64,000 nt of DNA from Acorus gramineus (GCA_030737835.1 JAUJYN010000032.1:464471-528470); one strand, 5' to 3'; positions 1-12,737 are shown, numbered from the stretch's first letter. Notes: generated by a model not told the origin, from the letters alone. Numbers and translations: made by a program.

Positions 1-2413
1 GTCTGCATTCTCTGGAAATTTTGAACTTGCATTAAATTTCTATATAATGTTTATGACTGTTAATGTATGTGATAATTGCAAAAAATCAGAAAGGCTCTCT
101 TTCTCATGCATAATCAGTTTGGTTCCTAGTTCTTGAATGTCATGTTTCGTTAGACGATTCCCTGTGCCTTTACATAAATGGATCCTCTTAATGGTTCCCC
201 ATTTAAAGTTATTCGTGCTTATCATATGACATCTTTGTCCATGGTGACTGTTTTTGCTAAAGAATCAAATAATACTATTTTGTTCTAGCTGTCTTTGTGG
301 CTGCTCTTTATTGTGTTACTTGAGAAAGAATTGGCCTAAAGTAACAAAATCTTGTTATGCTTATGTACAGATCCATGTCAATTGTCTTTGGGTTTGTACG
401 TTTAGCAGTTCCTGCAAAAATGACATATAATAAAACAATGTCCATTGTTGAACATCCCTGTGAATATGGCATGGGATTTAATAGCTTTGCTAATGCTACC
501 AAATGAATCAATACTATACTCTGACAACAAATAGTAGGATACATGATTACTTTGTGGTAACAAGATCTATGCATTTTAAATTTGATCATTGAAACTTAAT
601 GGTTGTCTAACCTCTTCTTTTGAGCATGGACCACATACTAACAGAGCTGCTTGAGATCTGCAAGTGATCTTATTCTGAAACAGATTTAGAGGAGATGTCA
701 GTTGTTCATCCTCTTTAGATGCAGCCTGATAGTGGAATTGAGATGAACCATTTTTTTTCAAACCAACAGTGATATCGAGATCCAAAAATACCTTGTTAGG
801 AAGAATTGATACTTTACGCTGACAGAACATAGAATCAGATCCTTGAATCCTTCCAATAGATTAACTGCTTATATTGAAATATCGTAGTATCGCAGGCTCG
901 CAGCCTGCCTGTTTTTTGAGCTTTGCCCACTAGATTCTATCATGCAATTAACAGCTAGATGGAGGGAAGCTGAAATCTGACCTGTAAAGAAACAAAGGCA
1001 TTCCTCAAGATATTTAGTTGAGTGTTTAGAAGATACCTAGAATACCGTAGGGAAGGTGGCACGCCTCCTATTCTTTGTGTAACCCTCACACCTGGTAGCT
1101 TTGATTGAATAAAGGTTGGAGCACACCACCTAGGTTTAGTAATAATCAGAGGTATGGATCGACATGAAGGTGGACATAAACAATATCAACTTCCCCTCCC
1201 CCCTCCCAAAATGAAAAAGGAGATGAGATATCTCCTTAAAGAGATGAGCACACCCCCTCAATTCCCTTATACATCCTTGTACATTTTCCATACCATTTCC
1301 TCAATCAAGTCACACCGAATCATCTCCTAAAATAAACTCTCCCGAATCCCTAATGAATGAGATGATACTACTCTACAAGTCCTCCACATAAACCGGTCTC
1401 CTTTGAAAGCCTTCTTGTTCCTCGTCAACTAAATCAACCAGCAAATGTATGACAGATGACTAGAGACAACTTGGCCTTCTGGCTTCTATTTTGTCCCCTT
1501 CTTCCTTTTCCTCCATAAAGATTCCCACATTTTTTGTAAGCCTTCAAAGATGAACCTCATTCCCTGTGCCAATTTGATTCTACTACAAATTTGCATGCTG
1601 TAATTGCATTGCAAGTACAAATGCTCCCTTAAATCTTCCTCCTAGTAAAACTCGTAAGCGATGTTCCCATTCATTAGAGACATTTAGTTACAAACTTACA
1701 ATATTCATCATGCTGAAATCTAGTCATTGAATATTCATGAATGTTTTGTTGATAAAATAATTGGTGTTTCCCTAAAAAAAAAATTCATGAATGAGAAGAT
1801 CATAGCTACATAATCATAATCGACAAAGCTCTCACAACCACACACCATCATGGTTCAGGAACTTTATCAATCCTCTATAAACACCACAAAATCAATTTGT
1901 TGCAGCGAAAATCAGACTGTCATCTTTTTTTTTGGGGTCCTGGTTCATTATCGTTTGCTGGGTTTCTCATCATGGGCACGTTATTCACAAGAGGAGAATC
2001 TGACGCCACGTCATTCACGAGAGCAGAGAGGACAATGCGTGTGCATGCATTGCTTTGTAAAATTTAGACATGTGAAATTACAGGATTGTCTCATTGGCAA
2101 AAATTTTTCCTCATGATAACACTTTATGTATAAGGATATGGATATAGAAAAATTCATGAAACTAATAAAGTACCAAATATGTTTAGAATACATCTCAGGT
2201 TATAAAAATGATTTGACAAGCTGCTTTGGTGGTATCAATTTTCATCAAACTAGGCCCCAAGTGAAATCATGTCTTTCTATAATATTGGATTTACTTTTGA
2301 ATAATTAATGTGTGTCTTTATGAGAGTGAAAGTGGGAAACAAACATGAAGAGACAGAGAAACTAGAAGATGGGAATTTGCAATCAATTATGTCTTATGAG
2401 AGACAAAGGAAAG
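1..2413. other. AT-rich intergenic DNA
   Basis: AT-rich plant intergenic sequence with stops in all frames apart from the short reading frame at 576-830 on the minus strand. A CT-rich, gene-desert-like stretch lies around 1190-1540. I see no convincing gene, RNA or mobile-element end here. Confidence 0.5.
576..830 (-). CDS. possible exon remnant, unknown protein
   Basis: An 84-codon minus-strand reading frame. Its composition (Lys, Glu, Ser, Asn, Leu mixed evenly, with DLDITVGLKK and SKEDEQL stretches) looks more like real plant protein than the low-complexity ORFs elsewhere. The start codon is arbitrary and it could be an internal or last exon of a gene running off the left edge. I do not recognise the family. 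No domain motif, signal peptide or membrane segment is visible. It could equally be a chance ORF. Confidence 0.2.
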   Translation of the reverse strand: MFCQRKVSILPNKVFLDLDITVGLKKNGSSQFHYQAASKEDEQLTSPLNLFQNKITCRSQAALLVCGPCSKEEVRQPLSFNDQI

Positions 2414-2940
2414 TGATGCAGATCAAATCAAGGATTGTTTTGAATTTTTATTGATAGTTATTTTAGATGATTAATTGGTAGTTTTTATTTTGTAATCATA
2501 TTTTATCTATGGATTTGAGAATATGTTTGTTAGGGTTTGTGTTTAGAGTGAGAGGAGTTAGGTTGTTAAGATAATGAGATTATTAATATATTTTTTTTGG
2601 TGAGAGAGAGCGAGCTATTAGATTCATAGAGACCTATTAGATTCATAGAATATGTTGGTTGTTGAGAGTTGCTTAATATTTAGATTAGATATTATTCAGT
2701 CTCAACAAACTTTGAGTCCTATAAACATGACCCCTTTGTTGAGCCTAGTGACTCTGAAATTTAGAATTATTTCTCTACACTTGTAAAGATGTTTCTAGAG
2801 CTGTTTTAACTTGTAATCATGATTACATTGAACTTATGAAAGCCTTTCTCTTCTCCATCTCTCTCTCTCTCTCTCTCTCTCAACAGATCTCTTCTCTTCT
2901 GGGATCTCTCCTCTTCTGGGTTCTGTTGAGAGTTGCATCA
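2414..2940 (+). repeat. 5' LTR of a decayed LTR retrotransposon
   Basis: A 527-bp block that starts TGATGCA and ends TGCATCA, a perfect 7-bp terminal inverted repeat. It is AT-rich upstream, with a CT microsatellite near the 3' end. It is followed after two bases by a degenerate initiator-Met tRNA primer site and then a gag-like start codon, which is the order expected of a 5' LTR. I found no matching 3' LTR in the window, so the element is truncated or decayed. Confidence 0.6.
2859..2881 (+). repeat. (CT)n microsatellite
   Basis: About 11 uninterrupted CT units inside the relic LTR, probably in its transcribed leader. Confidence 0.9.
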
Positions 2941-2942
2941 TC

Positions 2943-2958
2943 TGGCATCAGGGTCCGA
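2943..2958 (+). other. degenerate primer binding site (tRNA-iMet)
   Basis: TGGCATCAGGGTCCGA resembles the canonical plant TGGTATCAGAGCC site with a few substitutions. It lies two bases after the LTR end at 2940. Confidence 0.55.
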
Positions 2959-3008
2959 GCTTTCAATCTTATTGGATGAGAATTAGGCTAGATTCCTAAC
3001 ACAACGAG

Positions 3009-3122
3009 ATGGCGAAGGGCGAGGTATGGTCACATAGGGAGATTGGAACTCTTATTGCATCGGTGGGCAACATTAGCCAAAACCTCGTATGCATGCAGGA
3101 GCGTCTCGATAATGAGTCATGA
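3009..3122 (+). pseudogene. gag N-terminal remnant of the relic LTR element
   Basis: The first ATG after the primer site opens a 37-codon frame (MAKGEVWSHREIGTL...) that ends in TGA. The next several hundred bases have stops in all frames. The position directly downstream of an LTR and primer site suggests the gag start, but the fragment is too short to place in a clade. It is decayed and non-functional. Confidence 0.4.
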
Positions 3123-6100
3123 CAATCACAAAGTTAGCCATCTTTGATACCAAAACCTTTGAACCTCAAACTCCTCCATGACGACGCTTTGGGTTATTTT
3201 TTTGCTGGTCTGTCACCATATCTACATAGATAACAAGAATGAAATCTCCACCCCAATCTGTCAATCATCTAACAAGAATAGAAAGTCGTGCAATGTCCCC
3301 TCGATTCTACCAGAAAGCAACTATGTCCACTCCCCTTGTGAGGTTGACAACATTTGAGGTCTCCCCACAGTGAACTGATTTCTATGATCCATTCTTTATG
3401 CAAAGGTTTTAGACTACGACATGAAGAGATGCAGTGCATGCTTAGCGTACCATCCAAAGGAACAAAGACATTCGGTTCAACTCAAATTTTACGAGTTCTG
3501 CGTGATACCAAGAGTGTCTTTTACCTTAGTGGAGAACCTTGTTAAAGTTATCCAATCATTTATAACTTCTTAAAATGAAAATAAAAAAGTTGATGTCTTT
3601 CAATTAAGTTGGAAGACTTGACTGCTGATGACTAGGGACTATCATTGCTTGTAGATGACTACACCATGGGACTTGTCAAATACTCATATGAGTAAACGAA
3701 TTTGGACTGTCTATCCACTATGAGAAATTCTGTATAACTACCTCCTTTATTTCCTCATGGGCTTGCGTCAGTTGTGAACTTCCTTTTGGTCAATTTCAAA
3801 TTTGATTTTTAAAATTCCTGGTCTTTATTTAAATTCAAACCTAGGGAGTCAAAATCTCCAGATTCAAGGCTGATGATGGCTTGCCAATGCTGGTTTTTAG
3901 GTCTTCTTCTGTAAGAGAGCAGCACTCCTTCACAATGATTGATCGAGCATAACTGTCGCGATTGACAGTTCATTTAGCTTATCCATTGATTTATCTGCAT
4001 CAATTTTTTTTATGCTTATGTGGGAGATGCTTTATGCCACCTCACCCCCCCTTCCCCCACCCCCATGATCATGCATCTTAGCATTGAAACCATGGATTTG
4101 AGTTGAGTCCCCCTTTTTTGTTTTTAGAGTAAATATATGTGCTTCCATCTTTCTTTTCCAAAAAAAGGAAATCATGGTTCCATTATTGTGCTAGGTGGTT
4201 CTTGAAATGTATGGCAAATATTATTTTCCATTCTACCATTGCTCTTTATCCAGGTCAAAGATGATTGGTATCTTCCAAATATTCAACAACTGTGTTTGAA
4301 AATTTATATTTGTCTCATGACTGTCAGCTTGATATCTACAATTCCTAAAAAGAGGCATTAAACCGAATGAGACCTACTATTTAGGTGCATCAACAAAAAG
4401 AACCCTAACATCTCCCAAACTAAAATTTACTAAAGAGAGATAGGGAAAGATCAGACTCTATTTCAGCCCTTGCATATTGTCGAAATATAAAATTATTAGC
4501 CTGTACAAAAGAATAGAATATAAACATTGTGGACATTCAGTTATCCTTCTACTCTTTGCAGACCACTTCCTTTTTCTCTTTTCTTTGACAATATCACATG
4601 AGAACAAGTTAATCATCCAAGGGCATTTGATTAATCGCAATTTAATTTAAAAATCATAATATTCTTTCTAAATGGGACGAGAACCTCGTGTGCTGGAAAG
4701 CAGTGGGTTTGGTACAGGTGTAGTGACTTAAAGGTGAATACATTTCTGATGAATTCTCTAGGATTGTTGAAGATATGGAAGGGACAATCAGTTTGTCAAA
4801 AAGATTCAGAGAGGCCATCCAATGGAGTGTGGGTTCCTGAGAGTAGGTGCTGTTCTGTCAGGACGTGTGGTGTAATGCATTACAGGTTGTTTGAGCTGGC
4901 AGTGAACAAGGGTGAACTGTCAGACAATCATGGGTCAATGGCAAAGCAGGAGAACATTGGGAAATTCAATCGAGTAACAACCTTCATGACGATGACGTCT
5001 TGAGTTTGGCTCTTTACTGTGGAGGTTGAGCTCATAGAGGCAACACACAGGGTAAGATGGTTTGAAAGCCTCAACCAAGGGAGGGGTTTTTGGTGGGAAG
5101 ATGTTGTGCATGGGGGAGATGTGATCGGCGAGGCTAGAGATCATTGCATACATAACGAAGGGGGTGTGGGGCTTCAAGGTTCCACTCAAAGTCCAAGCTT
5201 TCATATGGTCGATATACCAAAGCAAATTGTTGACCAAGACCTAAATAGCAAGTGGGCTCTATGCATGGTGAAGGACAACTAAGCATCTTTTCTGTCCATG
5301 TCCTCATCACGTTTGGGGGTTGCTTGGTTAAGCTGTGGGGATTGCAATTAATTTATGTCATTAGAGGAGATATGAGAAGCTGGAAGGAGGCTTGAGAAAG
5401 AGGGTTGATGGAAGCTTGAAAATGAAGTTATCACAATCTTTTGTCTTGGACTTTCATGTGATCAATATGAATGCAAGACCAAATCATTATCAATGGTGCT
5501 TCGTTGTTTGAAGAGAACATTTGGGAGGCAATCATTTGTTTCATTAAGAATTGGGGATTGGGGTCGGTACTATGCTAGAGCAAGTAAGGTTATTATATGG
5601 GGATTAAATTTATTAAGAGAACAAGCAATAGTTTCATTTATTTGAATGAGCCAAAAAACCTTATTTATTGATACGAAAGATGGAACCCTAAATGAAGCCA
5701 AATTATTCTTATATAATGTAACTTAAACACTCCAAAATCTAAGTATACTACAATTAGAGTTGGTCTGAACAAGTAATATATTAGACCTTTAGGTATTTGG
5801 CTGTGATGCATAAGTGAAGGACTCAAGAATGTAGGGGAACATAACTAATGACATCTAACGAAAAAAAGAAATAAAAATAGTGGTGATGAGGTGTAAATGA
5901 ATGGGATCTATGGGTGACACAAAAAAAAGAAGCTAAAAAGCAAATAAAAATCGAAGAAACACTATTATAAATCTCCTCGAAAGAAGCGTAGAAAAGTGCC
6001 CAAAAGAGACTGGATGATAAGTGAAACCTGATGCCCAAAAGAAACTCAATGTTCAAAAGAAATCCGGAACCAGAAATGACTGTCAAGTGGCATGGATTGA

Positions 6101-6344
6101 AAAGCTTCCAAGAGATCCTAAAATCGGTAAAATTGGAAAACCTAATAAAGAGGATGTGAGAAAGAAAGTATAGAGGTTCAAGAATGTCATTGGAGCGTCA
6201 AATAGGCATAAAAGTTTAACTGTCACTAATGCAGTACTTCAGGCAAATCAATGAATATTTGGTGTTTGGGTAGGTGGGATATTGCATGAGGATAAGAATC
6301 ATGTAGAAGAACCAGTCTTGTTCATGAACCAGGCTGGTGTGTAG
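3123..6344. other. AT-rich intergenic DNA, no gene seen
   Basis: It may include decayed internal sequence of the relic element whose gag starts at 3009, but I cannot recognise a polymerase or integrase motif. Short ORFs around 4734-5282 overlap on both strands and have no domain signature. Confidence 0.4.
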
Positions 6345-6370
6345 TGCAGTGAGTATATGTGTTTAACAAC

Positions 6371-6650
6371 AGGGCACACGGGTTACGCATGAGGTATGGG
6401 TGCGTCAATGATTCAGGCTTGCGATCAAACTGTTGGGGTGTGTGTGTTAAGGTAGGGGCGAATCCTACAACATGAGCTTAGATTCAAGGTGCCTAGCATG
6501 CAGTGAGTGGATGATGGGGCACACCGGGGCTATGCATGAGATAGGGGTGAGTCAATGATTCAGGCGTGCGATCAAACAGTTGAGATGTGTGTTAATGCTA
6601 CAACATGAGCTTAGATTCGAGGTGCCTAGCATGCAGTGAGTGGATGATGG
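6371..6650. repeat. two-copy tandem repeat, about 140 bp unit
   Basis: Copy 1 is about 6371-6515 and copy 2 about 6516-6650. Both share GGGCACAC, 'gattcaggc-tgcgatcaaac', 'acaacatgagcttagattc' and the closing 'gtgcctagcatgcagtgag' block, with small indels. A partial third copy (GCAGTGAGT) precedes at about 6345. Not coding; similar in style to plant dispersed minisatellites. Confidence 0.75.
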
Positions 6651-7228
6651 TGTGATGACACAACATATTCTAGTGAAGAGAGAGGCCACTGGTGATGAGG
6701 TGAGCCGAGGGAATAAAGTGAAGGATGGTGCACATTGGCTGATGTTAAAATTTGATTGGGCTAGACAAGCCCAATGATGTAGAGCATTTGATGGTGAGGA
6801 CTTGATGGCTGCTGGTGATGGATGTTTGTGGAAGATCTGAACCATTGGTGAAGTAGTCAGTGCAGAAGGACATATGCATTGACCTTTTTTTTTTTTTTTT
6901 TAAATAGCGGAGAGCACAGTGATAGAAAAAACAATGATGAAGTCACCAAATAAATTGACACAATGGGAGAAACCCCTCAATGGATATAAGATGACATTGT
7001 CACAATTAATATGAACGTTTTTATGGAACCCGATTAGCGTGGTGAGTGGAATCTCCAAAACTACCATTATACAATGTCTCTTATCAATCTGAGAGTGCTG
7101 ATATATCTGCAAATGGGAGAGATGACTCGGTTAATCAATGAAGAGAAGGAAAACTTTAACTCCCGTCCACTTTTTTTTTTTGGAAGTAAACTCCAGTCAC
7201 CACTTGCTTCCCTCCTGCTCTTCATGTT
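6651..7228. other. intergenic DNA with a poly-T tract
   Basis: Contains a T run at 6885-6901 followed by AT-rich sequence. No gene seen. Confidence 0.45.
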
Positions 7229-7296
7229 ACTTCATTTCCTTGTCTGCTGGCTGTGTGGCTTTACTTCATTTCCTTGTCTGCTGGCTGTGTGGCTTT
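7229..7296. repeat. 34-bp perfect tandem duplication
   Basis: Two adjacent identical 34-bp units beginning ACTTCATTTCC and ending GTGTGGCTTT. The overlapping ORFs here are a by-product of the T-rich duplication, not a gene. Confidence 0.9.
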
Positions 7297-7739
7297 TATA
7301 AGGCATGTGTCTTTTCTAGAACAATCACTCCCATATTTGTCATCATCTCCTCTTTATCCTTCTGTGTATTCTCTATCTGCTCACCATATGTCAATAAAGG
7401 GGTATGTAGGTCTTTTATTTATCTCTCACCTCTGGGGAACATTCAATAGCTACTGGACCACCAATTGGAACTTGTAAATTTCTGGACCCTGTTATCTTGG
7501 GTAGTCATCAAGGGTTTTTTCTTCATTTTTTTCTTCTGTTTTTTGGTGGGCAATTATTTTATTGATCATTAGAATGCAAGTACAACAGAGTATCAGGTGA
7601 TTACAGCGTACTTCTGGAATCAACCATTTATTATTTACACCTATTTTTAACATACATACATAACAGGTAGCCTAGGATTTGATAGAATATTTGCTACTGA
7701 CTAAAAGTTTTATGCTTTCTTTACATAGACATTGCTGTT

Positions 7740-7976
7740 TTGGGCCTTGTTTTAAATGAATTGAGTACTAACAGCAAGATTGATACATTCTTCGGTTCTT
7801 GTTGTTCATGGGTGACTCAGTGCTGGTTGATGAGATTTGATGCATCGGATATATTGGATAAGCGGGGAATTGGAATTGCCTTTGTGTTCAAGCCTTCAAG
7901 GGTATTAAAATTGGAATTTGACCAGTATATGGAACATGATCTTTGCCTTATTGATGATGGAGAAAAAGATCTTTGA
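7740..7976 (+). CDS. possible terminal exon, unknown protein
   Basis: A 78-codon frame ending in TGA, preceded at 7720-7731 by a T-rich stretch ending in 'ttacatag' that could be a splice acceptor. The C-terminal part (DILDKRGIGIAFVF...LEFDQYMEHDLCLIDDGEKDL) has protein-like composition. No known domain is recognised and no matching upstream exon could be tied to it. A chance ORF is the main alternative. Confidence 0.22.
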   Translation: MGLVLNELSTNSKIDTFFGSCCSWVTQCWLMRFDASDILDKRGIGIAFVFKPSRVLKLEFDQYMEHDLCLIDDGEKDL

Positions 7977-9050
7977 TCCATATTGGTTTCAATACTAGAG
8001 GTTTTCTTAGCTATATTTTTTAGGAGAGCCTTTAAATTTGTTCTGCTAGTGCTTGCAACTCTCTGTTTTTTTTTTTAGGGAGAGCATAAGATTAATTTTC
8101 AAAACTCTAGAAGAAGTCCGTATTTGAGATAGTAAACATATTTATTCAAATTTATGAATAAGAACTACATAATGGTGCATTTAGCTTTGATTTAACAAAA
8201 GAAAGTTTGATGATAGAGGAGCGCAAGATCTTGTACTTATGACCCAAAGTGCATTAATCAATGCTGGGGGAAATTCTGTTCCTGGAATGACTCTAAGATT
8301 TTAATGGGGAAGTGAATATCGAGGCAAGATAATTTGGCTTTTTTCTTTCTTATTTCTCAATTGTCACCCAAATATATTGGCTTTTCCTTTTTTGTTTATT
8401 TAGTTTGCTGAATGAACTCTCTTTCCTCTGATTGAAATTAAACGAAAAAGAATGGGGAGTGGGCGATGAGATTGAGGAATGTTAATGGAATGTCCTATGA
8501 TTGGCCATGTCAGATGATCAAACTATAGGTCAGGTGATTACCAAAAAAAAAAAAGGGGGGGGGGGGGGGGGGCTGTAAAGAGGATGTCTTTTTGATGCTA
8601 AAGCAAAACTAGGATGAATATGATGAGATCAAGTCTGACAAAGGAAAGTTAGGTATATCTCTAATAGGGTGCTTCTAACCAGTGGCTTCAATTGGGATGC
8701 TAAATAATAGGACAATTGGGTTTTTTAGAAAGGAGGTTGGTATAGGTTTTGGGTTCTCAACCTGGGGGCTATGAATTTTGCATGCACTGCTAGGAAAATG
8801 TGATGGTTCTTGCAGGATATTTGAGGCAACCTGGGCTAGAGTTATCGAGGGCAGAACATTATAGACATGGCTGTAAATTCACTCTCATCCCAGTGATCTC
8901 TTGCAGTCTCTCTAAAACTGTGCCGATTGATACCCAATGTTTTTGTTAAACTGTCATTCAGTTGGGGATATAAGCGCACAATCCAAGTATTAGTCCAATT
9001 GCTGGGTTCATCTGGGCAGGCTGGACGCTTGCTTCTGTAGTAATTTTATC
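7977..9050. other. AT-rich intergenic DNA with an A/G homopolymer pair
   Basis: No gene seen. The main visible feature is the A12-G18 tract at 8543-8572. Confidence 0.45.
8543..8572. repeat. A12-G18 homopolymer tract
   Basis: Twelve A followed by eighteen G. The G run can form G-quadruplex structures and is also a common site of assembly length error. Confidence 0.85.
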
Positions 9051-9347
9051 ATGGATTCCTTCAAAGATGACACAGTTCAGATGGCTCATCAGGTTAGGGA
9101 TGGTGGCGTGGTATGGTGCTCCGGATTGCGGAAGGACCCAACTGTAGAGGAATTGGAGGAGGTTTCTGAACTTGCTGGAATCTCTGTTCAAGGAGCAGGT
9201 TATCGTTGTAGGGAAAGACTTTGTTCTCAGAGCTGCAACAGTGAAGAGGCTGCAAGATCCTTTTATAATAGTGTAGTTGATCATCTTTTTATAATAGACT
9301 TTGTTCCCAGGGCTGCAACACTGCAGAGGCAGCAACAGCAAAATTGA
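9051..9347 (+). CDS. possible exon or ORF, unknown protein
   Basis: A 98-codon plus-strand frame. The first 46 residues (MDSFKDDTVQ...DPTVEELEEVSELAGISV) look like ordinary acidic, soluble protein. The second half is generated by an 80-bp direct repeat (9217-9296 and 9297-9365) and ends in a Gln-rich tail. Not recognised. The antisense frame 8958-9341 is open as well, which lowers confidence that either is real. Confidence 0.22.
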   Translation: MDSFKDDTVQMAHQVRDGGVVWCSGLRKDPTVEELEEVSELAGISVQGAGYRCRERLCSQSCNSEEAARSFYNSVVDHLFIIDFVPRAATLQRQQQQN

Positions 9348-9365
9348 GTATCGTTCTTTATAATA
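9217..9365. repeat. 80-bp period direct repeat
   Basis: 'gactttgtt-ccag-gctgcaaca' recurs exactly 80 bases later, and both copies continue into 'gaggc' and a 'tataata' motif. The second copy is diverged. Confidence 0.6.
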
Positions 9366-12300
9366 TGGGTGCTGTTATACTCTTTTTTTTTTTTTTTTTA
9401 CAGTCCAAAGTCCAAAATACAGCCCTTTGTATCTTGTTAGAAATCAAGTGAAACATATACCTTATTAGACAATTTGAACATCTCATAAAATATTTTCTTA
9501 CACTTACTAAAAATGGATTCATTTAACTCGAAATGGAGCGATATATACTTTTTATTAAATCATATACCTCATTATATAATATTTACTATTTAAAAAAAAT
9601 AAAAAACATGTATATCCTGAGTTTTAAAAACGATTGAGTCTAACATTTTCCTTATAGTATATAAGGATGTAACGGGGAAGTGTGTTGGGCTTCTCATTTT
9701 CAATGAGGTATGGATGACTAAGGCAGCATTTAGTTGTACAATTGGACAACTTTTGTGTTTGTAAGAAGTTGTTTTTGTAATTGTGCAATCAAACAATTTT
9801 ACCGTAGTAGTTTTTTTCACACAGATTTCAGGCATATAGTGTTTAAAAGTTGTGATTTTCAAACGCAGGTTGGGGGGGGGGGGGGGAGTTTTTTGCATAT
9901 TCAATTTTAAATCCAGCGTTTGTAAAAAATTAATTTTGCATTCCAACTACTAAAAGATGCCCAAAACAATTCTACAGGGCCTTTGGCTGGGGGTTAAGGT
10001 TTTTGGGCCAAATACATGACAAGGTGGGATATTACGAATATTTATGAACTTAATTCATTTTTTGTTTGAAAAATTAAAAATTTTTGTTATATAAATTATT
10101 TTTATCTTTGATTTATCCTTGATCTAATTTAAGTATTTTTTAAAGGATAATGTTTGGTATAACTCCAGATACAATCTCAGGGACAACAGTCCATACATGT
10201 TTTGATTTTTTGAAAATAGTAAACCTCGTTTAATGAGATAAATGCTTTGATGAAAAATGTATATCGTTTCATTTCGAATTTAAATGAATCAATTTTTAAA
10301 AAGTAAAAAAATTAATTAGGTATATACCTCACTTCAGGAGTTATATACATTGCTGGATGGTTAACGAGTATATAAGACTGTATTTAGAATGTCAGACCCA
10401 TTTTTTAATATTAACTTATCCTCTAACTAAAATGTGGGATAATCTAAAAGTGAGAAAATGTGTAATTAAGGCATTTTTAACATTATTTTATTTTTTATTA
10501 TTGGATTATTATTTATCACTATCATTGTTGATACTTACTAAGAGTATTATAACACTCATTATTATTATTGGTTCAAATTACATTTAACATGGTGTAACCC
10601 TAGGAATTGAATCTCCACATTAATCTTCACCATATATAAACTTCATTAGACTTCGATCATCAACTTTGATACAATTGTCAAGTGAGAAACACGGTGGTCT
10701 TTAGAGGTTTGACTTTCTATTTTGAAAACATTTGAGAATCGATGTGCCAATTTATCAAGGGCTAGGGCTCACACATTGGGCGGGTCACCAGCGTTAACAT
10801 TCGTGGTAACAAGATAATTGTCGTGGATTAGTGAGACTCGAACAACTGGTTTTTGGGTAGAAGCTTTTTATATTCTGCTCTACGGTTTTGTGTCTTGCTT
10901 CTCTGTTTTTGCTATGTTTTTTGCTTTTTCTTTGATTTCTCTCACCTCATTTGTGAATTGTCTGTTCCAAATCTTGAAATAGAAAACGACCATAATTTAT
11001 CTCAAAAAAGCTTGGGTGAATTTTCCAAATGCACCAACAACCCAATTTTTTTTTTTTTTTTGTCCCTAAACTTTTTTTTATTTTTTCTTAACCGTTGCAA
11101 TGTTGTCTTTTTTTTTTTAACCATGATTTTTCATAATACCTGAAGTACTTTTTATAGACAGAGTTATAGAATATGAAAATATAATGTGATACATACACAA
11201 ATTATACATATAGTTACAAATATTTATTAGTTATATATAACGGGTTTTCAACATACACAAAGATGGTTAAATACAAAATGGTTGTAGATACAATATATTC
11301 ATGAATTATAAGTCTTTGTTATTATCATCTCTAAGTGCATTCAATGTACATAAAATGCTTATATACATTCTCAAAGTGTTGTTAAAATAGATTCATCAAC
11401 TGTTATTGATCCATGTTACATATTCAAGCATATGTTTCTTATAATGAATGTGAAATAACTAGTTACACGATACGAAACACTCCACTACAAAGTTCAAAAT
11501 CACTAAGTGTCAATACAAATAATTGTTGAGGACAAGAAAAAACTCATCCGTTATACTAATAATTTCATCTTTGCACTTACGCATGGAGTGGGTCATGAGA
11601 ACCAATCCATCATTCTCCTTAGTTTACATAGATAAGAGCTAAAAAGAGTTCACACATACAGAATGATACATGTGTAAATATATACAAAGTTTTTGTAACT
11701 AGTTAAACATATAATATAACTGCACATAATATGACTGTAAACTGAAAAAATAAGATAGGGGCAGTTTATGCATCAAAGCATGATGGGTCACTGATCAAAT
11801 GTAACTAGACTGTAGGGGTAAATAAATAAATAAAAAATTTTAGGGGTAGAAAAAAAATAAGGCTATTGATCAAGGAGCATTTGATCAATTCATCCAAAAA
11901 AAAAAAAAAAATTATGCATGGAATAAATAGTATGATTAATCCTCGTAACCACAAATAAAGACCAGAGATTCAAACGCTGTAAGAACCTTCCGAGCGTTCT
12001 TCATCATACACGTCCAATTTGGAGGCTTTTTTGCAGTCCAGTATAGTACAAAGTATAAAGAATTTTCATTTTTTCAAAGAAAAAAAAAATATTATTTATA
12101 TAATAATACTTCAATGAAAGAGTGTATAATTTTTTTTTTTTTTTTTTTAAGTATGGACTATGAATGGGGTAGCAGTAGCTGGACATATCATTTACAGTAG
12201 CAGTAGCACACAAGGGCTAGACATATCATTTACATAACCTTTTTTCTTGAGGGAACCTATTGATCATTTACACAACGGTTGGTTTGGTAGATTATTATGA

Positions 12301-12737
12301 TACTCATTATTAGTAATATTACTTATTAGAAACATTTATAAATATTATTTTTATTACTATAAGGTTCTCGGACCCATAGTTTATGGGTTGAAGTCTCATC
12401 GTTTATCCAGCAAAAAAACATTAACATTATTGTTAGTAATATTTATTACTTTTAATAATTAGTAATGTTACTATTAGTATTTTATTATTATTATTAAACT
12501 ACTATTAACATAATTTTTAGTATATTAATATTAAATATTAATATACTATTATTACAAGTGATTATTTAGAATTTAATGGGACCGGATCCAGTCAGGACTG
12601 GGTTCGGTCAGGCCCGTCAGTGTCCAATGGATATTTGACAAGTGTCCCAAACAAAAACCAACCTTACACTGTTAATGTCAAAAAATCTTACACTGTTAAA
12701 ATTTTCCTCTCTGTATTCTATCCACAAATCCCAGCAA
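9366..12737. other. very AT-rich intergenic DNA
   Basis: Dominated by A/T runs, ATT-type repeats and a G15 run at 9872-9886. A 13-bp direct repeat CTTACACTGTTAA occurs twice near 12660-12700, just before element A. No gene seen. The ORFs at 9590, 10357, 10853 and 12004 are low-complexity Phe/Leu/Ile/Lys strings. Confidence 0.5.
12518..12548. repeat. perfect AT palindrome (15-bp arms)
   Basis: TAGTATATTAATATT and its exact reverse complement, separated by one A. It could extrude as a cruciform or mark the remains of a small inverted-repeat element. Confidence 0.8.

Noticed and set aside
5019-5282. 87- and 100-codon ORFs overlapping on opposite strands
   Set aside because: No motif, no codon signal distinguishing the strands, and no splice context.
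8555-8572. G18 run as a regulatory element
   Set aside because: A lone homopolymer next to an A run is better explained by slippage or assembly error; no second G tract cluster.
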